Notes: generated by a model from the sequence alone, not told the origin. Shown: positions 7,534 to 16,687, numbered from the stretch's first letter. The stretch is 30,006 bases of DNA from an uncultured Odoribacter sp. (GCA_934725835.1 CAKVCR010000005.1:1-30006), one strand, 5' to 3'. Program-made: numbers and translations.

Positions 7534-8565
7534 TTACTTCATTTCTCTATTGTTATTAACTCCGGCTATATCAGTCGTTTTCTTTTCTTCAATCTCACAT
7601 AATTTGCGCTCTTCTGCTTCTTTTTTCTCTTGCTCTGCTTTTTCAGCTAACAAACGCTGATGAGTTGTATTTACAAAATCATACACAGAATCAAGATAAC
7701 GGGAATTCTCATCCTGCAAGGGTGTAAACTTGGCAAACTTCACATAATCTGCAGTTGTCAATAATTCAGCAATCTTACTACATTCGCCTGAATTGATTTT
7801 GTCACACACCTGCATAGCTTTTAAGATTTCCGTTGACGTCTGTTCCATTGCAGAAATTCCAAATTCTCCACTTAAATAGGCACGAACAGTATCTGTCAAA
7901 CGAGTATAATACTCTTTTTCTCGACCGGCTTGCCACAATTTTTCTCCGTTGATGGAATCCAAAGACTGCATTGCCAACACATAAGGTGGAACTTTTTCCT
8001 TTTCGGGAGTAAACAAAGGCTTATGCTTTTTGAAGCGCCATAATAGAAAACACAACACAGCAACAATAGCAAATCCCAACAAACTCCATAAAATATATGG
8101 TAGAACCTCAGAGAAAGTCCATGGCGTAGCATAAGGAAGCACTATATCATAATTTCCTTTTTGAGGGTCCACTTCATACGTATTTACTGCAAATCCAGTC
8201 GGATCTGTACGCAACACATTATTAAACTCCTCACCTTCAAGCGTAATGGGCATCGGAGGAATCACATACACTCCCGTATCAAAAGCTGTAATTACATATT
8301 TTTCACGATATAGCCATCTGCCATCATCCTCTATGACGGAATCCCGAGATGGCCCAGAAATAATCTCTACACCATGCACTACAGTATCTTTCAATTGCGG
8401 AAATACAATCTTTATTCCTGATGCACATCTCACTTTGAAAGTCAGATGCTGTTGATCGCCAATCAACATATAGTTTGTATCCAATTCCACTCCATACTCC
8501 AAATTTTGGGCATTCAGCTTCCCGATACACACCATCAAAAGAATATATAATAATATCTGCTTCAT
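7534..8565 (-). CDS. Bat-operon exported single-pass membrane protein (DUF4381-like)
   Basis: This is the unnamed protein usually found between the DUF58 gene and batA in Bacteroidetes. The 343 residues have a signal peptide (1-19), a beta-rich periplasmic domain (about 20-150), one membrane helix (about 155-176), and a cytoplasmic part. The cytoplasmic part has helices containing Y-T-R-L-T-D-T-V-R-A-Y-L and ends in a Lys/Glu-rich coiled coil (about 300-330). The periplasmic domain resembles the repeat unit of BatD, and the overall layout is like DUF4381 proteins of MoxR/VWA clusters. No catalytic motif is visible. It lies 26 bases after the DUF58 gene and one base before batA. Family placement is by layout and context, so moderate. 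Confidence 0.75.
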   Translation of the reverse strand: MKQILLYILLMVCIGKLNAQNLEYGVELDTNYMLIGDQQHLTFKVRCASGIKIVFPQLKDTVVHGVEIISGPSRDSVIEDDGRWLYREKYVITAFDTGVYVIPPMPITLEGEEFNNVLRTDPTGFAVNTYEVDPQKGNYDIVLPYATPWTFSEVLPYILWSLLGFAIVAVLCFLLWRFKKHKPLFTPEKEKVPPYVLAMQSLDSINGEKLWQAGREKEYYTRLTDTVRAYLSGEFGISAMEQTSTEILKAMQVCDKINSGECSKIAELLTTADYVKFAKFTPLQDENSRYLDSVYDFVNTTHQRLLAEKAEQEKKEAEERKLCEIEEKKTTDIAGVNNNREMK

Positions 8566-8591
8566 AAACAGTTTTTTTTCAATCCGATATA

Positions 8592-9461
8592 TTAAGCTCT
8601 TTTCTTGAACAATGCCATTAATGCTCTGACATAATCTTCGTCTGCACGAATATTTGCAACATCAACACCTGCCTGTTTAAAAGTCCTATCCAATTCTTTT
8701 TCCCAGTCAGCCATATACTTTGCATATCCGTCTCTTACCTTTTTGTCCGATGTATCCACCCACATCTGCTCACCGGTTTCCGCATCTGTCAAAAACATCA
8801 TACCCACCGGCGGCAACACATTCTCTCGCGAATCATATACTCTTAGCGCAACCACATCATGCTTTCGGTTAGCAATCGTCAGCGCATGAGAAAAATCATG
8901 TTCATCCATAAAGTCTGACAATAAAAAGCATGTACAGCGTTTCTTGATGGAATTTGTCATATACTGTAAAGCCTGCTCAATATTTGTCTGCTTGTCTTCC
9001 GGATAAAAATCAATCAACTCACGGATTATATGCAGAATATGCGTTCTTCCCTTTTTGGGTGGAATAAATTTCTCTATTTTATTAGAGAAAAATATAACAC
9101 CTATTTTATCATTATTCTGAATGGCAGAAAAAGCTATAACAGCAGCTATTTCCGTTATCTGATTCTTCTTCAGTTTGGTTACTGTTCCAAAATTACGTGA
9201 ACCGCTAACATCAATCATCAACATGACAGTCAACTCACGTTCCTCCTCAAAAACTTTGACAAACGGCTTATTGTGACGTGCTGTTACATTCCAGTCTATA
9301 TTACGGATATCATCTCCATATTGGTACTCACGCACCTCGCTAAAAGTCATTCCTCGCCCCTTAAAGGCCGAGTGATACTCTCCTGCAAATATATTTTTAG
9401 ACAATCCCCGGGTTTTAATTTCAATAGTCCGGACCCGCTTTAATAGTTCTGAAGTTTCCAT
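8592..9461 (-). CDS. DUF58 / VWA-like protein of the MoxR-Bat locus
   Basis: The 289 residues carry the DUF58 signature around residues 45-70 (R-E-Y-Q-Y-G-D-D-I-R-N-I-D-W-N-V-T-A-R, then F-E-E-E-R-E-L-T). A VWA-type site follows (I-D84-V-S86-G-S88), with a D-F-M-D loop further on. There is no signal peptide or membrane helix, so it should be cytoplasmic. DUF58 genes nearly always sit next to moxR, and the product is thought to be the VWA partner of the MoxR ATPase. The gene begins 58 bases after the moxR stop and precedes the DUF4381-like gene by 26 bases. Family assignment is secure; the biochemical role is not established. Confidence 0.92.
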   Translation of the reverse strand: METSELLKRVRTIEIKTRGLSKNIFAGEYHSAFKGRGMTFSEVREYQYGDDIRNIDWNVTARHNKPFVKVFEEERELTVMLMIDVSGSRNFGTVTKLKKNQITEIAAVIAFSAIQNNDKIGVIFFSNKIEKFIPPKKGRTHILHIIRELIDFYPEDKQTNIEQALQYMTNSIKKRCTCFLLSDFMDEHDFSHALTIANRKHDVVALRVYDSRENVLPPVGMMFLTDAETGEQMWVDTSDKKVRDGYAKYMADWEKELDRTFKQAGVDVANIRADEDYVRALMALFKKRA

Positions 9462-9519
9462 TTTCCATCATTCATCGTTAATCATTCATTCAAATTCTCA
9501 GCCAAAGCACAACTTTCTA

Positions 9520-10512
9520 CTAAGGAACCTCTACAGCATTAAGAATTTCATTGATGATATCTTCGCTGGTAATATTATTGGCTTCAGCCTCATAAGTCAA
9601 TCCGATACGATGACGTAACACATCATGACATACAGCACGCACATCTTCTGGGATAACATATCCTCTTCTCTTAATAAAGGCATAGGCCTTTGCAGCTTTT
9701 GCCAACGAAATGCTGGCACGTGGTGAACCACCAAAGGAAATCATATTGGTAAATTTTTCCAATCCAACCTCTTGAGGAAAACGAGTTGCAAAAACAATAT
9801 CAATGATATACTTCTCAATCTTTTCGTCCATATACACCTCTTTCACCACCTCACGAGCTCGAACGATATCTGCTGGTTTTAAAATAGTTGTAGCTTTCGG
9901 GAACGATTTTTCCATATTCTGGCGGACAATCAATTTTTCCTCCTCCTTCTTCGGATAATCAATAACCACCTTCAACATAAAACGGTCAACTTGGGCTTCA
10001 GGCAATGGATAAGTACCCTCTTGTTCTACTGGGTTTTGTGTTGCCATCACCAAAAAAGGCTCTTCCAATTTATAAGTCATATCCCCGATAGTCACCTGAC
10101 GCTCCTGCATTGCCTCTAACAAAGCCGACTGCACTTTCGCCGGAGCGCGGTTGATTTCATCTGCCAAAATAAAGTTTGCAAAAATAGGCCCTTGCTTAAC
10201 GATAAATTCCTCACGTTTCTGAGAATATATCATTGTACCGATAACATCCGCCGGCAAAAGGTCGGGCGTAAACTGTATACGACTGAATTTTGCGTCAATT
10301 GTTGTTGCAAGAGTATTGATTGCCAAAGTCTTTGCCAATCCTGGTACTCCCTCTAACAATATATGTCCGTTTGAAAGCATACCTATCAAAAGTCCTTCCA
10401 CCAGATGCTTCTGTCCAACAATCACTTTATTCATCTCCATATTGATCATATCAACAAAAGAACTCTCTTGCTGTATACGCTCATTTAACGATTTTATGTC
10501 AACAGTATCCAT
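9520..10512 (-). CDS. MoxR-family AAA+ ATPase, first gene of the bat operon
   Basis: A cytoplasmic AAA+ chaperone-like ATPase of 330 residues, the usual MoxR length. Visible motifs are Walker A GVPGLAKT (55-62), Walker B I-L-A-D-E (115-119) followed by I-N-R-A-P, a sensor-1 A-T-Q-N-P (157-161), and Q-V-D-R-F. The C-terminal lid includes G-G-S-P-R-A. MoxR ATPases act with VWA-domain proteins, and all their expected partners (DUF58, BatA, BatB) follow in the same orientation. A good Bacteroidetes promoter lies about 70 bases upstream of the ATG at 10512, making this the first gene of a long operon that probably runs through dnaX. Confidence 0.95.
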   Translation of the reverse strand: MDTVDIKSLNERIQQESSFVDMINMEMNKVIVGQKHLVEGLLIGMLSNGHILLEGVPGLAKTLAINTLATTIDAKFSRIQFTPDLLPADVIGTMIYSQKREEFIVKQGPIFANFILADEINRAPAKVQSALLEAMQERQVTIGDMTYKLEEPFLVMATQNPVEQEGTYPLPEAQVDRFMLKVVIDYPKKEEEKLIVRQNMEKSFPKATTILKPADIVRAREVVKEVYMDEKIEKYIIDIVFATRFPQEVGLEKFTNMISFGGSPRASISLAKAAKAYAFIKRRGYVIPEDVRAVCHDVLRHRIGLTYEAEANNITSEDIINEILNAVEVP

Positions 10513-10582
10513 CGCTTTAAATTTTATGTGTTATATCATTATTATTATTTCCTACTACGTAATTTCTCAAAACTTGTTTCAC

Positions 10583-10615
10583 CAAATATATCTATTTTCG
10601 TTGTCTACCGCCAAA
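10583..10615 (-). promoter_or_regulatory. Bacteroidetes-type promoter of the moxR-bat-dnaX operon
   Basis: On the minus strand TTTG (plus-strand 10612-10615) is followed by a 21-base spacer and TATATTTG (10583-10590). This matches the TTTG-N19-21-TAnnTTTG consensus of the Bacteroidetes primary sigma factor exactly. The predicted start is near 10576, giving a leader of roughly 64 bases before the moxR ATG. The rest of the 191-base gap (10513-10703) shows no gene and no clear terminator for the preceding operon. Confidence 0.8.
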
Positions 10616-10703
10616 GTTAGATAATCATATCTCAAATGTTAAACAACAAAACGTTAAAAATTTCTAATCATCCATTTAAGGTTTTGCAAAAAGGGAAACA
10701 AGA

Positions 10704-11051
10704 CTATTTCATATTTGCCCGATGTTCCTTTATCCATTTCCCTATTCTGACAAATATTACATAAATTGTGAATACAAACACTAAACAACGCAGAGCCACC
10801 TGCACACCGTCTCGTTCTTCAAAAAGCTGAAAATCTTTCCACAATAAAGGCATCATATAGAATGACAGACCACATAAAATAACCAACTGAACTATCCTCC
10901 ACCATTTGCGGAAGTTTGCCCATCCTGATTTGTTTTCATCTGTTTTACATTCCTGCTTTTCTGAATTTTCTTTCAACCGCTCTCGCATCCGCCAAATCAA
11001 TAACACAATAAAAATTCCGAATGCAACTGACATCAATGTATCTAAATTCAT
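10704..11051 (-). CDS. Small membrane protein of unknown function
   Basis: The 115 residues show three likely membrane helices: about 5-21, 52-70 and 86-103. A charged, Lys/Glu-rich loop at about 25-45 separates the first two, and the tail is basic. I do not recognise a family. It follows priA by 36 bases in the same direction, so it is probably the last gene of the cmk-ispH-pfkA-priA operon. No clear Shine-Dalgarno sequence precedes the ATG. Codon use and the consistent helix pattern support a real protein; function is unknown. Confidence 0.65.
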   Translation of the reverse strand: MNLDTLMSVAFGIFIVLLIWRMRERLKENSEKQECKTDENKSGWANFRKWWRIVQLVILCGLSFYMMPLLWKDFQLFEERDGVQVALRCLVFVFTIYVIFVRIGKWIKEHRANMK

Positions 11052-11087
11052 CGCTCTACGTTTTTCTTTATTAAATTCTAATTACCA

Positions 11088-13514
11088 TTATGGATCTACA
11101 TCACAAAACACTCTAACAGCAGCAAACTCCTTCAATTGTTTCAAAGCCAAAAAATTTTCTTTCAAAAAAAACTTGACAGCTCCACACGATGTAGCTGGCT
11201 CAATCTTCAACAAAATCACCAAACGATACGCTCCACTTATTCTCCCTACTTCTGGAACAGCCGGCCCACAGACTCGATTTTCCAACTTTTCTCTCAATTT
11301 ACCGACCAGCCAATTGGCTGCATTTCGCAATACGACTACATCCTTATGTCTTAGCTCCACCTGTATCAACCGCCCGAATGGAGGATACATAAACAGGCGT
11401 CTCTCTGCTGATAGCTGTTGAAAGAATAAAGAATAATCCCCCTCCTTTAATATCTTATATACTCGATTATTAACATTTGAAGCTTGAACAATCACCTTCC
11501 CCTGCTCTCCCTTACGCCCGCTTCTGCCACTTACCTGCATTAACATACAATAGGCCCGTTCTTCTGCGCGGAAATCCGGAAAATTCACCATACTATCGGC
11601 ATCCATCACTCCAACAAGCTTCACATTTTCAAAATCCAAACCCTTCGTCACCATCTGAGTACCGATAAGGACATCTGTTTTTCCCTGTTCAAAATCATCC
11701 ACCACACGCCTGAAGCGACTCTTACTACTCATCACATCCAAATCCATCCGCGCCACACGACTTTCAGGAAACAAACGTTCCACCTCTTCTTCTATACGTT
11801 CTGTTCCGGGCGTACGCTCTCTATAATGTCCTGTACCACATTCCGAACAACTCTGATGCATCGGTACAATAGCACCACAATATCTACATACCAATACATT
11901 ACGTTTCTTGTAATAAGTCAAACTCACATCACAACGACTGCACTTTGGTATAGCACCACAATGTTCACATTGCACATAAGTTGAATACCCACGCCTGTTT
12001 TGGAATAATATCACCTGTTTTTTATCTGCGAGCACTTTACGCATTTCATTCACTAACAGAGGCGAAAAACTTCCTTGTACGATTTTCTTCCTCCGGCAAT
12101 CTTTCATATCCTCCACCACAATTTGAGGCAAAGATACTCCACCATAACGCCGATTCAACTCAACCAAGCCATATTTTCCGCCGACTGCATGCTGATACGA
12201 TTCGAAAGAGGGGGTTGCTGAGCCCAACAACACTTTTGCTCCATACATCTTAGCTAACATAATAGCAGAATCTCTCCCATGGTAACGTGGTGCTGGTTCT
12301 TTTTGCTTATAAGATGTATCATGTTCTTCATCTACAATAATCAGCCCCAAATGCGAAAAAGGCAAAAATATAGACGACCGCACTCCCAAAACCACTCCCA
12401 AAGGTTTGTCGCCACACTGTTTTCGCCACAACTCTGCTCGCATTTGATCTGACATGCCGGAATGGTATACGCCTATCTGATCAGAAAAAACACTTTGTAA
12501 ACGTTTTACAATCTGCACCGTCAAAGCAATCTCTGGTAGCATATACAGAACCTGTTCTCCCCTCTCTATACACTCCTTGATTAAGTGAATGTATATTTCT
12601 GTCTTACCGGAAGAGGTCACCCCCTTCAATAAAACACAATCTTTCACTTTAAAATAATCACGAATCTTATTAAGAGCCTTGCTCTGTTCTTCTGACAATT
12701 CGTTAAAGTTAGCAACCTCTTCCTTTTGTTCCAACCTACTCACAGCACGCTCCTTCACACACAATATCTGCTTTTCACACAATGCTTTCAACACAGCTGC
12801 ACTTCCGCCTGTTTTGCCGATAAATTCCGCACGTTCCACCTCCTCTTTTTCTTCCTCAATCCAATTACAAAGCATCTTATGCTGCGCCGGAGCCCGTTTC
12901 AACCCGTCTAATATCTTACCAAGCTCAACATCATTGAAATGCCGTTCCCAACACACATACGCCACCGTTTTCTCCCGAAACATCTCGTCCACCGTTTCCT
13001 TTATTTTCACATACTTTTTGGTAAGTAGCGATTTCACCACACTCATTCCATTCCGAAGTTTCAGATATTTCTCTGCATCTTTCAATGCCACATACACATT
13101 AGGCTGCAAAAATGCCAACAACGCACGCTCATTATTTGTCAAAGCTGCATAATCAATTTTCTCCTCAGTCCGTGCTACTGCCGTATAACTTTCCAATCGG
13201 AATACAACCGGCAAAGCAGCCTTCATCACCTCCCCTGCCGTTGCCATATAGTAATTGGCAACCCATAATAAAAAATTAAGATGCATGGCTGACAACCTGA
13301 CATATTCTTCCGCCATCCCCTCTATTGATTTCACCTCATATCCTTCAGGTTTTAACTCATGCATCTTCACCACCAATGCCGTATATTTCTTGTTCCCGGC
13401 AAAAGAAACCAATACCAACGAACCACACCCAACCATCCCCAACAGAGTATCAGGTACAGCATATGTGTATACTCCATCAACAGCAAGGGGTACTATGACA
13501 TCGGCATACCACAT
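11088..13514 (-). CDS. priA: Primosomal protein N' (PriA helicase)
   Basis: This superfamily 2 helicase restarts stalled replication forks by unwinding and by loading DnaB. The 808 residues contain the N-terminal 3'-DNA-binding domain, Walker A G-V-T-S-S-G-K-T (298-305), the DEEH box (395-398) followed by D-T-S-Y-K-Q, motif III G-S-A-T-P-S (431-436), and the Q-N-R-R-G-Y motif (505-510). The eight zinc-binding cysteines form four CxxC pairs (C516/C519, C525/C528, C543/C546, C556/C559). Motif V/VI follows with I-G-T-Q-M-V-T-K-G and Q-V-S-G-R-S-G-R. Length and motifs are complete for the family, with an insertion around 120-270. Its ATG shares one base with the pfkA stop (TAATG), indicating translational coupling. 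Confidence 0.97.
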   Translation of the reverse strand: MWYADVIVPLAVDGVYTYAVPDTLLGMVGCGSLVLVSFAGNKKYTALVVKMHELKPEGYEVKSIEGMAEEYVRLSAMHLNFLLWVANYYMATAGEVMKAALPVVFRLESYTAVARTEEKIDYAALTNNERALLAFLQPNVYVALKDAEKYLKLRNGMSVVKSLLTKKYVKIKETVDEMFREKTVAYVCWERHFNDVELGKILDGLKRAPAQHKMLCNWIEEEKEEVERAEFIGKTGGSAAVLKALCEKQILCVKERAVSRLEQKEEVANFNELSEEQSKALNKIRDYFKVKDCVLLKGVTSSGKTEIYIHLIKECIERGEQVLYMLPEIALTVQIVKRLQSVFSDQIGVYHSGMSDQMRAELWRKQCGDKPLGVVLGVRSSIFLPFSHLGLIIVDEEHDTSYKQKEPAPRYHGRDSAIMLAKMYGAKVLLGSATPSFESYQHAVGGKYGLVELNRRYGGVSLPQIVVEDMKDCRRKKIVQGSFSPLLVNEMRKVLADKKQVILFQNRRGYSTYVQCEHCGAIPKCSRCDVSLTYYKKRNVLVCRYCGAIVPMHQSCSECGTGHYRERTPGTERIEEEVERLFPESRVARMDLDVMSSKSRFRRVVDDFEQGKTDVLIGTQMVTKGLDFENVKLVGVMDADSMVNFPDFRAEERAYCMLMQVSGRSGRKGEQGKVIVQASNVNNRVYKILKEGDYSLFFQQLSAERRLFMYPPFGRLIQVELRHKDVVVLRNAANWLVGKLREKLENRVCGPAVPEVGRISGAYRLVILLKIEPATSCGAVKFFLKENFLALKQLKEFAAVRVFCDVDP

Positions 13515-14494
13515 TAGATAGACAAAATCCTAACCAACGACAACAATTCAGGATTCAGATTCTTTGTATGTTTAATTGTCTTATTAAAAGGGACATGAAC
13601 AATTTCTTTATTCATAATTCCCAACATAATACTCTTCTGATCATCCATCAAAGCATCCACTGCTGCAACCCCCAACTGACTGGCTAACACACGGTCAAAC
13701 TGGGATGGCGAACCTCCACGCTGCATATGCCCCAATACAGATACACGGATATCATAATCAGGATGCTTCTGTGCAACTTTTTCCGCAATACTATATGCAC
13801 CTCCTGATTTTTCTCCTTCTGCCACAATTACAATACCGCTTGAATTTTTAGGATTATAATCTTTTTCAATAAAGTGATACAAATCTGTCAAATCGGTTTC
13901 CACTTCCGGCACCAACACAGCTTCCGCTCCGGTTGCAATCGCTGTACGCAAAGCAATAAAGCCGGCATCACGTCCCATAACCTCCACAAAAAACAAACGG
14001 TTGTGAGCACTGGCAGTATCCTTAATTTTATCGACGGCCTCAATGGCAGTATTCACAGCAGTATCATATCCAATCGTCGAATCCGTACCATACAGATCGT
14101 TGTCAATTGTCCCTGGTATTCCTACAATAGGAATATCATGTTCTTGAACCAGACACCTGGCTCCGGTAAACGAGCCATCACCTCCTATCACAACGAGAGC
14201 ATCGATCTGATTGTCAACCAGCACCTGTGCTGCCTTCGTTCTTCCCTCTGGTGTACGGAATTCTGCACTACGGGCTGATTTCAAAATTGTTCCTCCCCGC
14301 TGAATAATATTGCTTACATCATGCGAACGCAATCTTTTAATTTCGCCTTCTATCAATCCTTGATAGCCTCCATAAATACCATAAGCCTCACAACCATTAA
14401 AAATTGCAGCACGCACGACAGCTCTAATCGCTGCATTCATTCCTGGTGCGTCACCTCCCGAAGTCAAGACTCCGATTCTTTTAATCTTTCCCAT
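13514..14494 (-). CDS. pfkA: ATP-dependent 6-phosphofructokinase
   Basis: This enzyme phosphorylates fructose 6-phosphate to the 1,6-bisphosphate, the committed step of glycolysis. The 326 residues match the classic bacterial PfkA length of about 320. Motifs present are the N-terminal S-G-G-D-A-P-G-M-N (12-20), G-G-D-G-S (104-108), the catalytic P-G-T-I-D-N-D (127-133, base D131), M-G-R-D-A-G (173-178), and L-G-H-M-Q-R-G-G in the C-terminal half. The Gly at position 104 of GGDGS suggests ATP rather than pyrophosphate as donor, an inference from known families (PPi-dependent enzymes carry Asp there). It sits between ispH (24-base gap) and priA (one-base overlap). Confidence 0.96.
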   Translation of the reverse strand: MGKIKRIGVLTSGGDAPGMNAAIRAVVRAAIFNGCEAYGIYGGYQGLIEGEIKRLRSHDVSNIIQRGGTILKSARSAEFRTPEGRTKAAQVLVDNQIDALVVIGGDGSFTGARCLVQEHDIPIVGIPGTIDNDLYGTDSTIGYDTAVNTAIEAVDKIKDTASAHNRLFFVEVMGRDAGFIALRTAIATGAEAVLVPEVETDLTDLYHFIEKDYNPKNSSGIVIVAEGEKSGGAYSIAEKVAQKHPDYDIRVSVLGHMQRGGSPSQFDRVLASQLGVAAVDALMDDQKSIMLGIMNKEIVHVPFNKTIKHTKNLNPELLSLVRILSI

Positions 14495-14518
14495 AATCTT
14501 TATAAGTATTTTGTAAAT

Positions 14519-15367
14519 CTATTGTTGTTCTATTTTATGTTGTATGTCTTCCATAATCCATCGTGGCGTTGATGTTGCTCCGCTTATTCCAACAGTCTCT
14601 GCCCCAGCTATCATCTCAAGCCTCAAATCCTCTGCACTTTGCACGAAATAACTCCGGGGATTTATCTCCCGACAAACGGCAAACAACTGTTTGCCATTCG
14701 AACTCTTCTGCCCACTCACAAAAATCACCACATCATGACGCCCGGCAAAATCCCGTAACTGTGGAATCCTATTTGCAACTTTCCTACAGATAGTGTCGTG
14801 CACCACCACCTGACAACCTCCTTTTTCCTTCAGCAAATCTGCAATCTTCTGAAAACCTTCCAAACTCTTCGTTGTCTGCGAAAACAATATCACCTTCCGT
14901 CTAAAGTCTATTTGCTTCACATCGTCCTCTTTCTCCACAACCAATGCCTCTCCATTAGTCTGTCCGACCAAACCTACCACCTCTGCATGTCCACGTTTCC
15001 CGTATATTACAATTTGCCCACCCTCTTCCTTCGTCTGCTCATAGGATTTACGTATTCTCTCCTGCAAATTTAATACCACAGGACACGATGCATCTATAAT
15101 TTCTATACCATTTTCACGAGCCGTCTGATAAGACACCGGAGGCTCACCATGCGCTCTGAACAACACCCGGCAATCTTTCAGTTTTGAAAACTCGTCATGT
15201 TCAATTGTTTGCAACCCCATTGCCTGCAAACGCTCCACCTCCAAACTGTTATGCACAATGTCCCCTATACAATAAAGAGCACCTTTCTCCAACTCCTGTT
15301 CTGCTTTCCGTATGGCATTCACTACACCAAAACAAAAACCCGAATGTTCATCAATCTCAACTTTCAT
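14519..15367 (-). CDS. ispH: 4-hydroxy-3-methylbut-2-enyl diphosphate reductase
   Basis: This iron-sulfur enzyme catalyses the last step of the MEP isoprenoid pathway, making IPP and DMAPP. Counting from the ATG at 15367, the three cluster cysteines are C12 (S-G-F-C-F-G-V), C95 (D-A-S-C-P) and C194 (D-T-I-C). Also present are substrate-binding H39 (I-V-H-N-S), H73, H127 and E129 (G-H-A-E), the S-Q-T-T loop and the terminal S-G-A-T-S-T-P. An in-frame GTG three codons upstream (15376) would give 285 residues. I prefer the ATG because GGAAAG just before it can serve as a ribosome-binding site and the resulting M-K-V-E-I-D start is typical. Length (282) is normal. It follows cmk closely in the same operon. 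Confidence 0.95.
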   Translation of the reverse strand: MKVEIDEHSGFCFGVVNAIRKAEQELEKGALYCIGDIVHNSLEVERLQAMGLQTIEHDEFSKLKDCRVLFRAHGEPPVSYQTARENGIEIIDASCPVVLNLQERIRKSYEQTKEEGGQIVIYGKRGHAEVVGLVGQTNGEALVVEKEDDVKQIDFRRKVILFSQTTKSLEGFQKIADLLKEKGGCQVVVHDTICRKVANRIPQLRDFAGRHDVVIFVSGQKSSNGKQLFAVCREINPRSYFVQSAEDLRLEMIAGAETVGISGATSTPRWIMEDIQHKIEQQ

Positions 15368-15399
15368 TCTTTCCACTCTAATATTGTTTGCGTATTCAT

Positions 15400-16077
15400 C
15401 TACAGCTTGGAGTCAATAATCTTCACCATCATTTCAACTTCTTCCTCCACTGTCATAAGGCTATTATCCACCACCACTGCATCTTCTGTTTGGCGCAATG
15501 GACTCACCTCACGATGAGAATCTATATAATCACGTTTTTCCACATTTGTTTTTACCTCTTCATAGCTCACCTCTGCTCCCTTATCCTTTAGCTCCTTGTA
15601 TCGGCGTTCAGCTCTCACCTCTGGAGATGCTGTCATAAAAAACTTCACATCCGCATTTGGAAACACAACGCTCCCAATATCCCTTCCATCCATAATCACA
15701 CTCTCATTTTGAGCCATCTCCCGCTGCTGTGCCACCAAAAATTCTCTCACGAAACCAATAGCAGCCACACTGCTTACATGGTCCGCCACCTCCATTCCCC
15801 GGATACTGCTTTCTACATTCTCTCCATTCAAATAAGTTTCATAACACCTATCCTCCTCGTTGTATTTAAAACTTATTTTTATATCCTTCAAGCATTTGAA
15901 CAACTCTTCCTCATTTATCCCCCCGGCTTCATCTATCAGTCTGCGTCGCAAAGCTTCCAACGTCACCACACGATACATGGCTCCCGTATCTATATAAGTC
16001 AATCCCAAACGAGCTGCTATCAACTTAGCAACAGTACTTTTACCCGTGGAAGAATATCCATCAACAGCAACTATCAT
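15400..16077 (-). CDS. cmk: Cytidylate kinase
   Basis: This enzyme phosphorylates CMP and dCMP to the diphosphates. The 225 residues include the P-loop G-Y-S-S-T-G-K-S-T (7-15), the CMP-binding segment I-D-T-G-A-M-Y-R (31-38), M-D-G-R-D-I-G-S-V-V-F (about 129-139), a lid with R-A-E-R-R, and the closing R-D-Y-I-D-S-H-R-E-V-S-P-L motif. All are standard for bacterial Cmk; the P-loop Y-S-S-T replaces the usual P-S-G-A. It starts the cmk-ispH-pfkA-priA operon, with a -7 box 28 bases upstream of the ATG and a leader of only about 20 bases. Confidence 0.96.
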   Translation of the reverse strand: MIVAVDGYSSTGKSTVAKLIAARLGLTYIDTGAMYRVVTLEALRRRLIDEAGGINEEELFKCLKDIKISFKYNEEDRCYETYLNGENVESSIRGMEVADHVSSVAAIGFVREFLVAQQREMAQNESVIMDGRDIGSVVFPNADVKFFMTASPEVRAERRYKELKDKGAEVSYEEVKTNVEKRDYIDSHREVSPLRQTEDAVVVDNSLMTVEEEVEMMVKIIDSKL

Positions 16078-16104
16078 AAACCTTAAATTTTATCTTAAAC
16101 TCGA

Positions 16105-16112
16105 CAAAGATA
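16105..16112 (-). promoter_or_regulatory. Probable -7 promoter element of the cmk operon
   Basis: TATCTTTG on the minus strand matches TAnnTTTG. No clean TTTG lies 19-21 bases upstream; the nearest candidate is a TTG at a 17-base spacing. The predicted start near 16098 gives a leader of about 20 bases. Confidence 0.55.
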
Positions 16113-16154
16113 TAATAATTTTACGGAAACAATCTTTCCGATAGCATTTCTCTT

Positions 16155-16628
16155 TTAAGCTTCCACCAATTTACAAACATCAATCCACTCCGACATTTTT
16201 GAATATTTTGCCAATTCATCCACGGATAATTCAACTGCGCTGTTACCGGTCCCGGCTGCCGGGTAAACAATTTCAAAACGCCTCAGTGAGACATCCAGAA
16301 AAACCTTCACCCCCTCTGGAATTACAAAAGGGCACACTCCCCCTGGAGCATGTCCTACATACTGTTCCACCTCATCAAAAGGAATCATCTTTGCCTTCTG
16401 GTGAAAAAACTCCTTATATTTTTTATTATCAATCTTAACATCACCCGCAGCAACAATCAATATCGCCTCATCACCAACCAAGAAAGACATTGTCTTGGCT
16501 ATTCGAGCCGGTTCGCACCCCACAGCTATAGCAGCAGCTTCAACCGTTGCGCTCGATTGCGCCAAAACCTTCACCCGGTCTTCCAATCCAACCCCACGAA
16601 AATACTGTTTTACCTTTTCTAACGACAT
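16155..16628 (-). CDS. YbaK / prolyl-tRNA-synthetase-associated domain protein (putative aminoacyl-tRNA deacylase)
   Basis: This is a stand-alone editing domain of the YbaK/ProX superfamily, members of which hydrolyse mischarged tRNAs such as Cys-tRNA(Pro) or Ala-tRNA(Pro). The 157 residues form the single domain. Diagnostic features are A-R-I-A-K-T-M-S-F (conserved lysine K45), the D-N-K-K-Y-K segment, and G-H-A-P-G-G-V-C-P-F near residue 92, the G-x-x-P-G active-site loop. Which mischarged tRNA it edits cannot be read from sequence. It is transcribed alone from its own promoter and faces cmk 77 bases downstream, the two being separated by a weak hairpin at 16124-16140. Confidence 0.9.
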   Translation of the reverse strand: MSLEKVKQYFRGVGLEDRVKVLAQSSATVEAAAIAVGCEPARIAKTMSFLVGDEAILIVAAGDVKIDNKKYKEFFHQKAKMIPFDEVEQYVGHAPGGVCPFVIPEGVKVFLDVSLRRFEIVYPAAGTGNSAVELSVDELAKYSKMSEWIDVCKLVEA

Positions 16629-16655
16629 AACTATGATACTTTCTGTTTAGCGTAT

Positions 16656-16687
16656 CAAATATACACAAGAACTCTCGATAAAACAAT
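16656..16687 (-). promoter_or_regulatory. Bacteroidetes-type promoter of the YbaK-family gene
   Basis: Minus strand: ATTG (16684-16687), 20-base spacer, TATATTTG (16656-16663). The -7 box is exact and the -33 box differs from TTTG at one base. The predicted start is about 20 bases upstream of the ATG at 16628. Confidence 0.7.

Noticed and set aside
12679..13152. 157-codon plus-strand frame antisense to priA
   Set aside because: It lies wholly inside a complete priA with conserved length; the composition is Ser/Phe/Thr-rich without motifs.
16124..16140. Hairpin CGGAAA-GATTG-TTTCCG after the YbaK-family gene as a terminator
   Set aside because: Only six base pairs and no T run; recorded as a weak possibility only.
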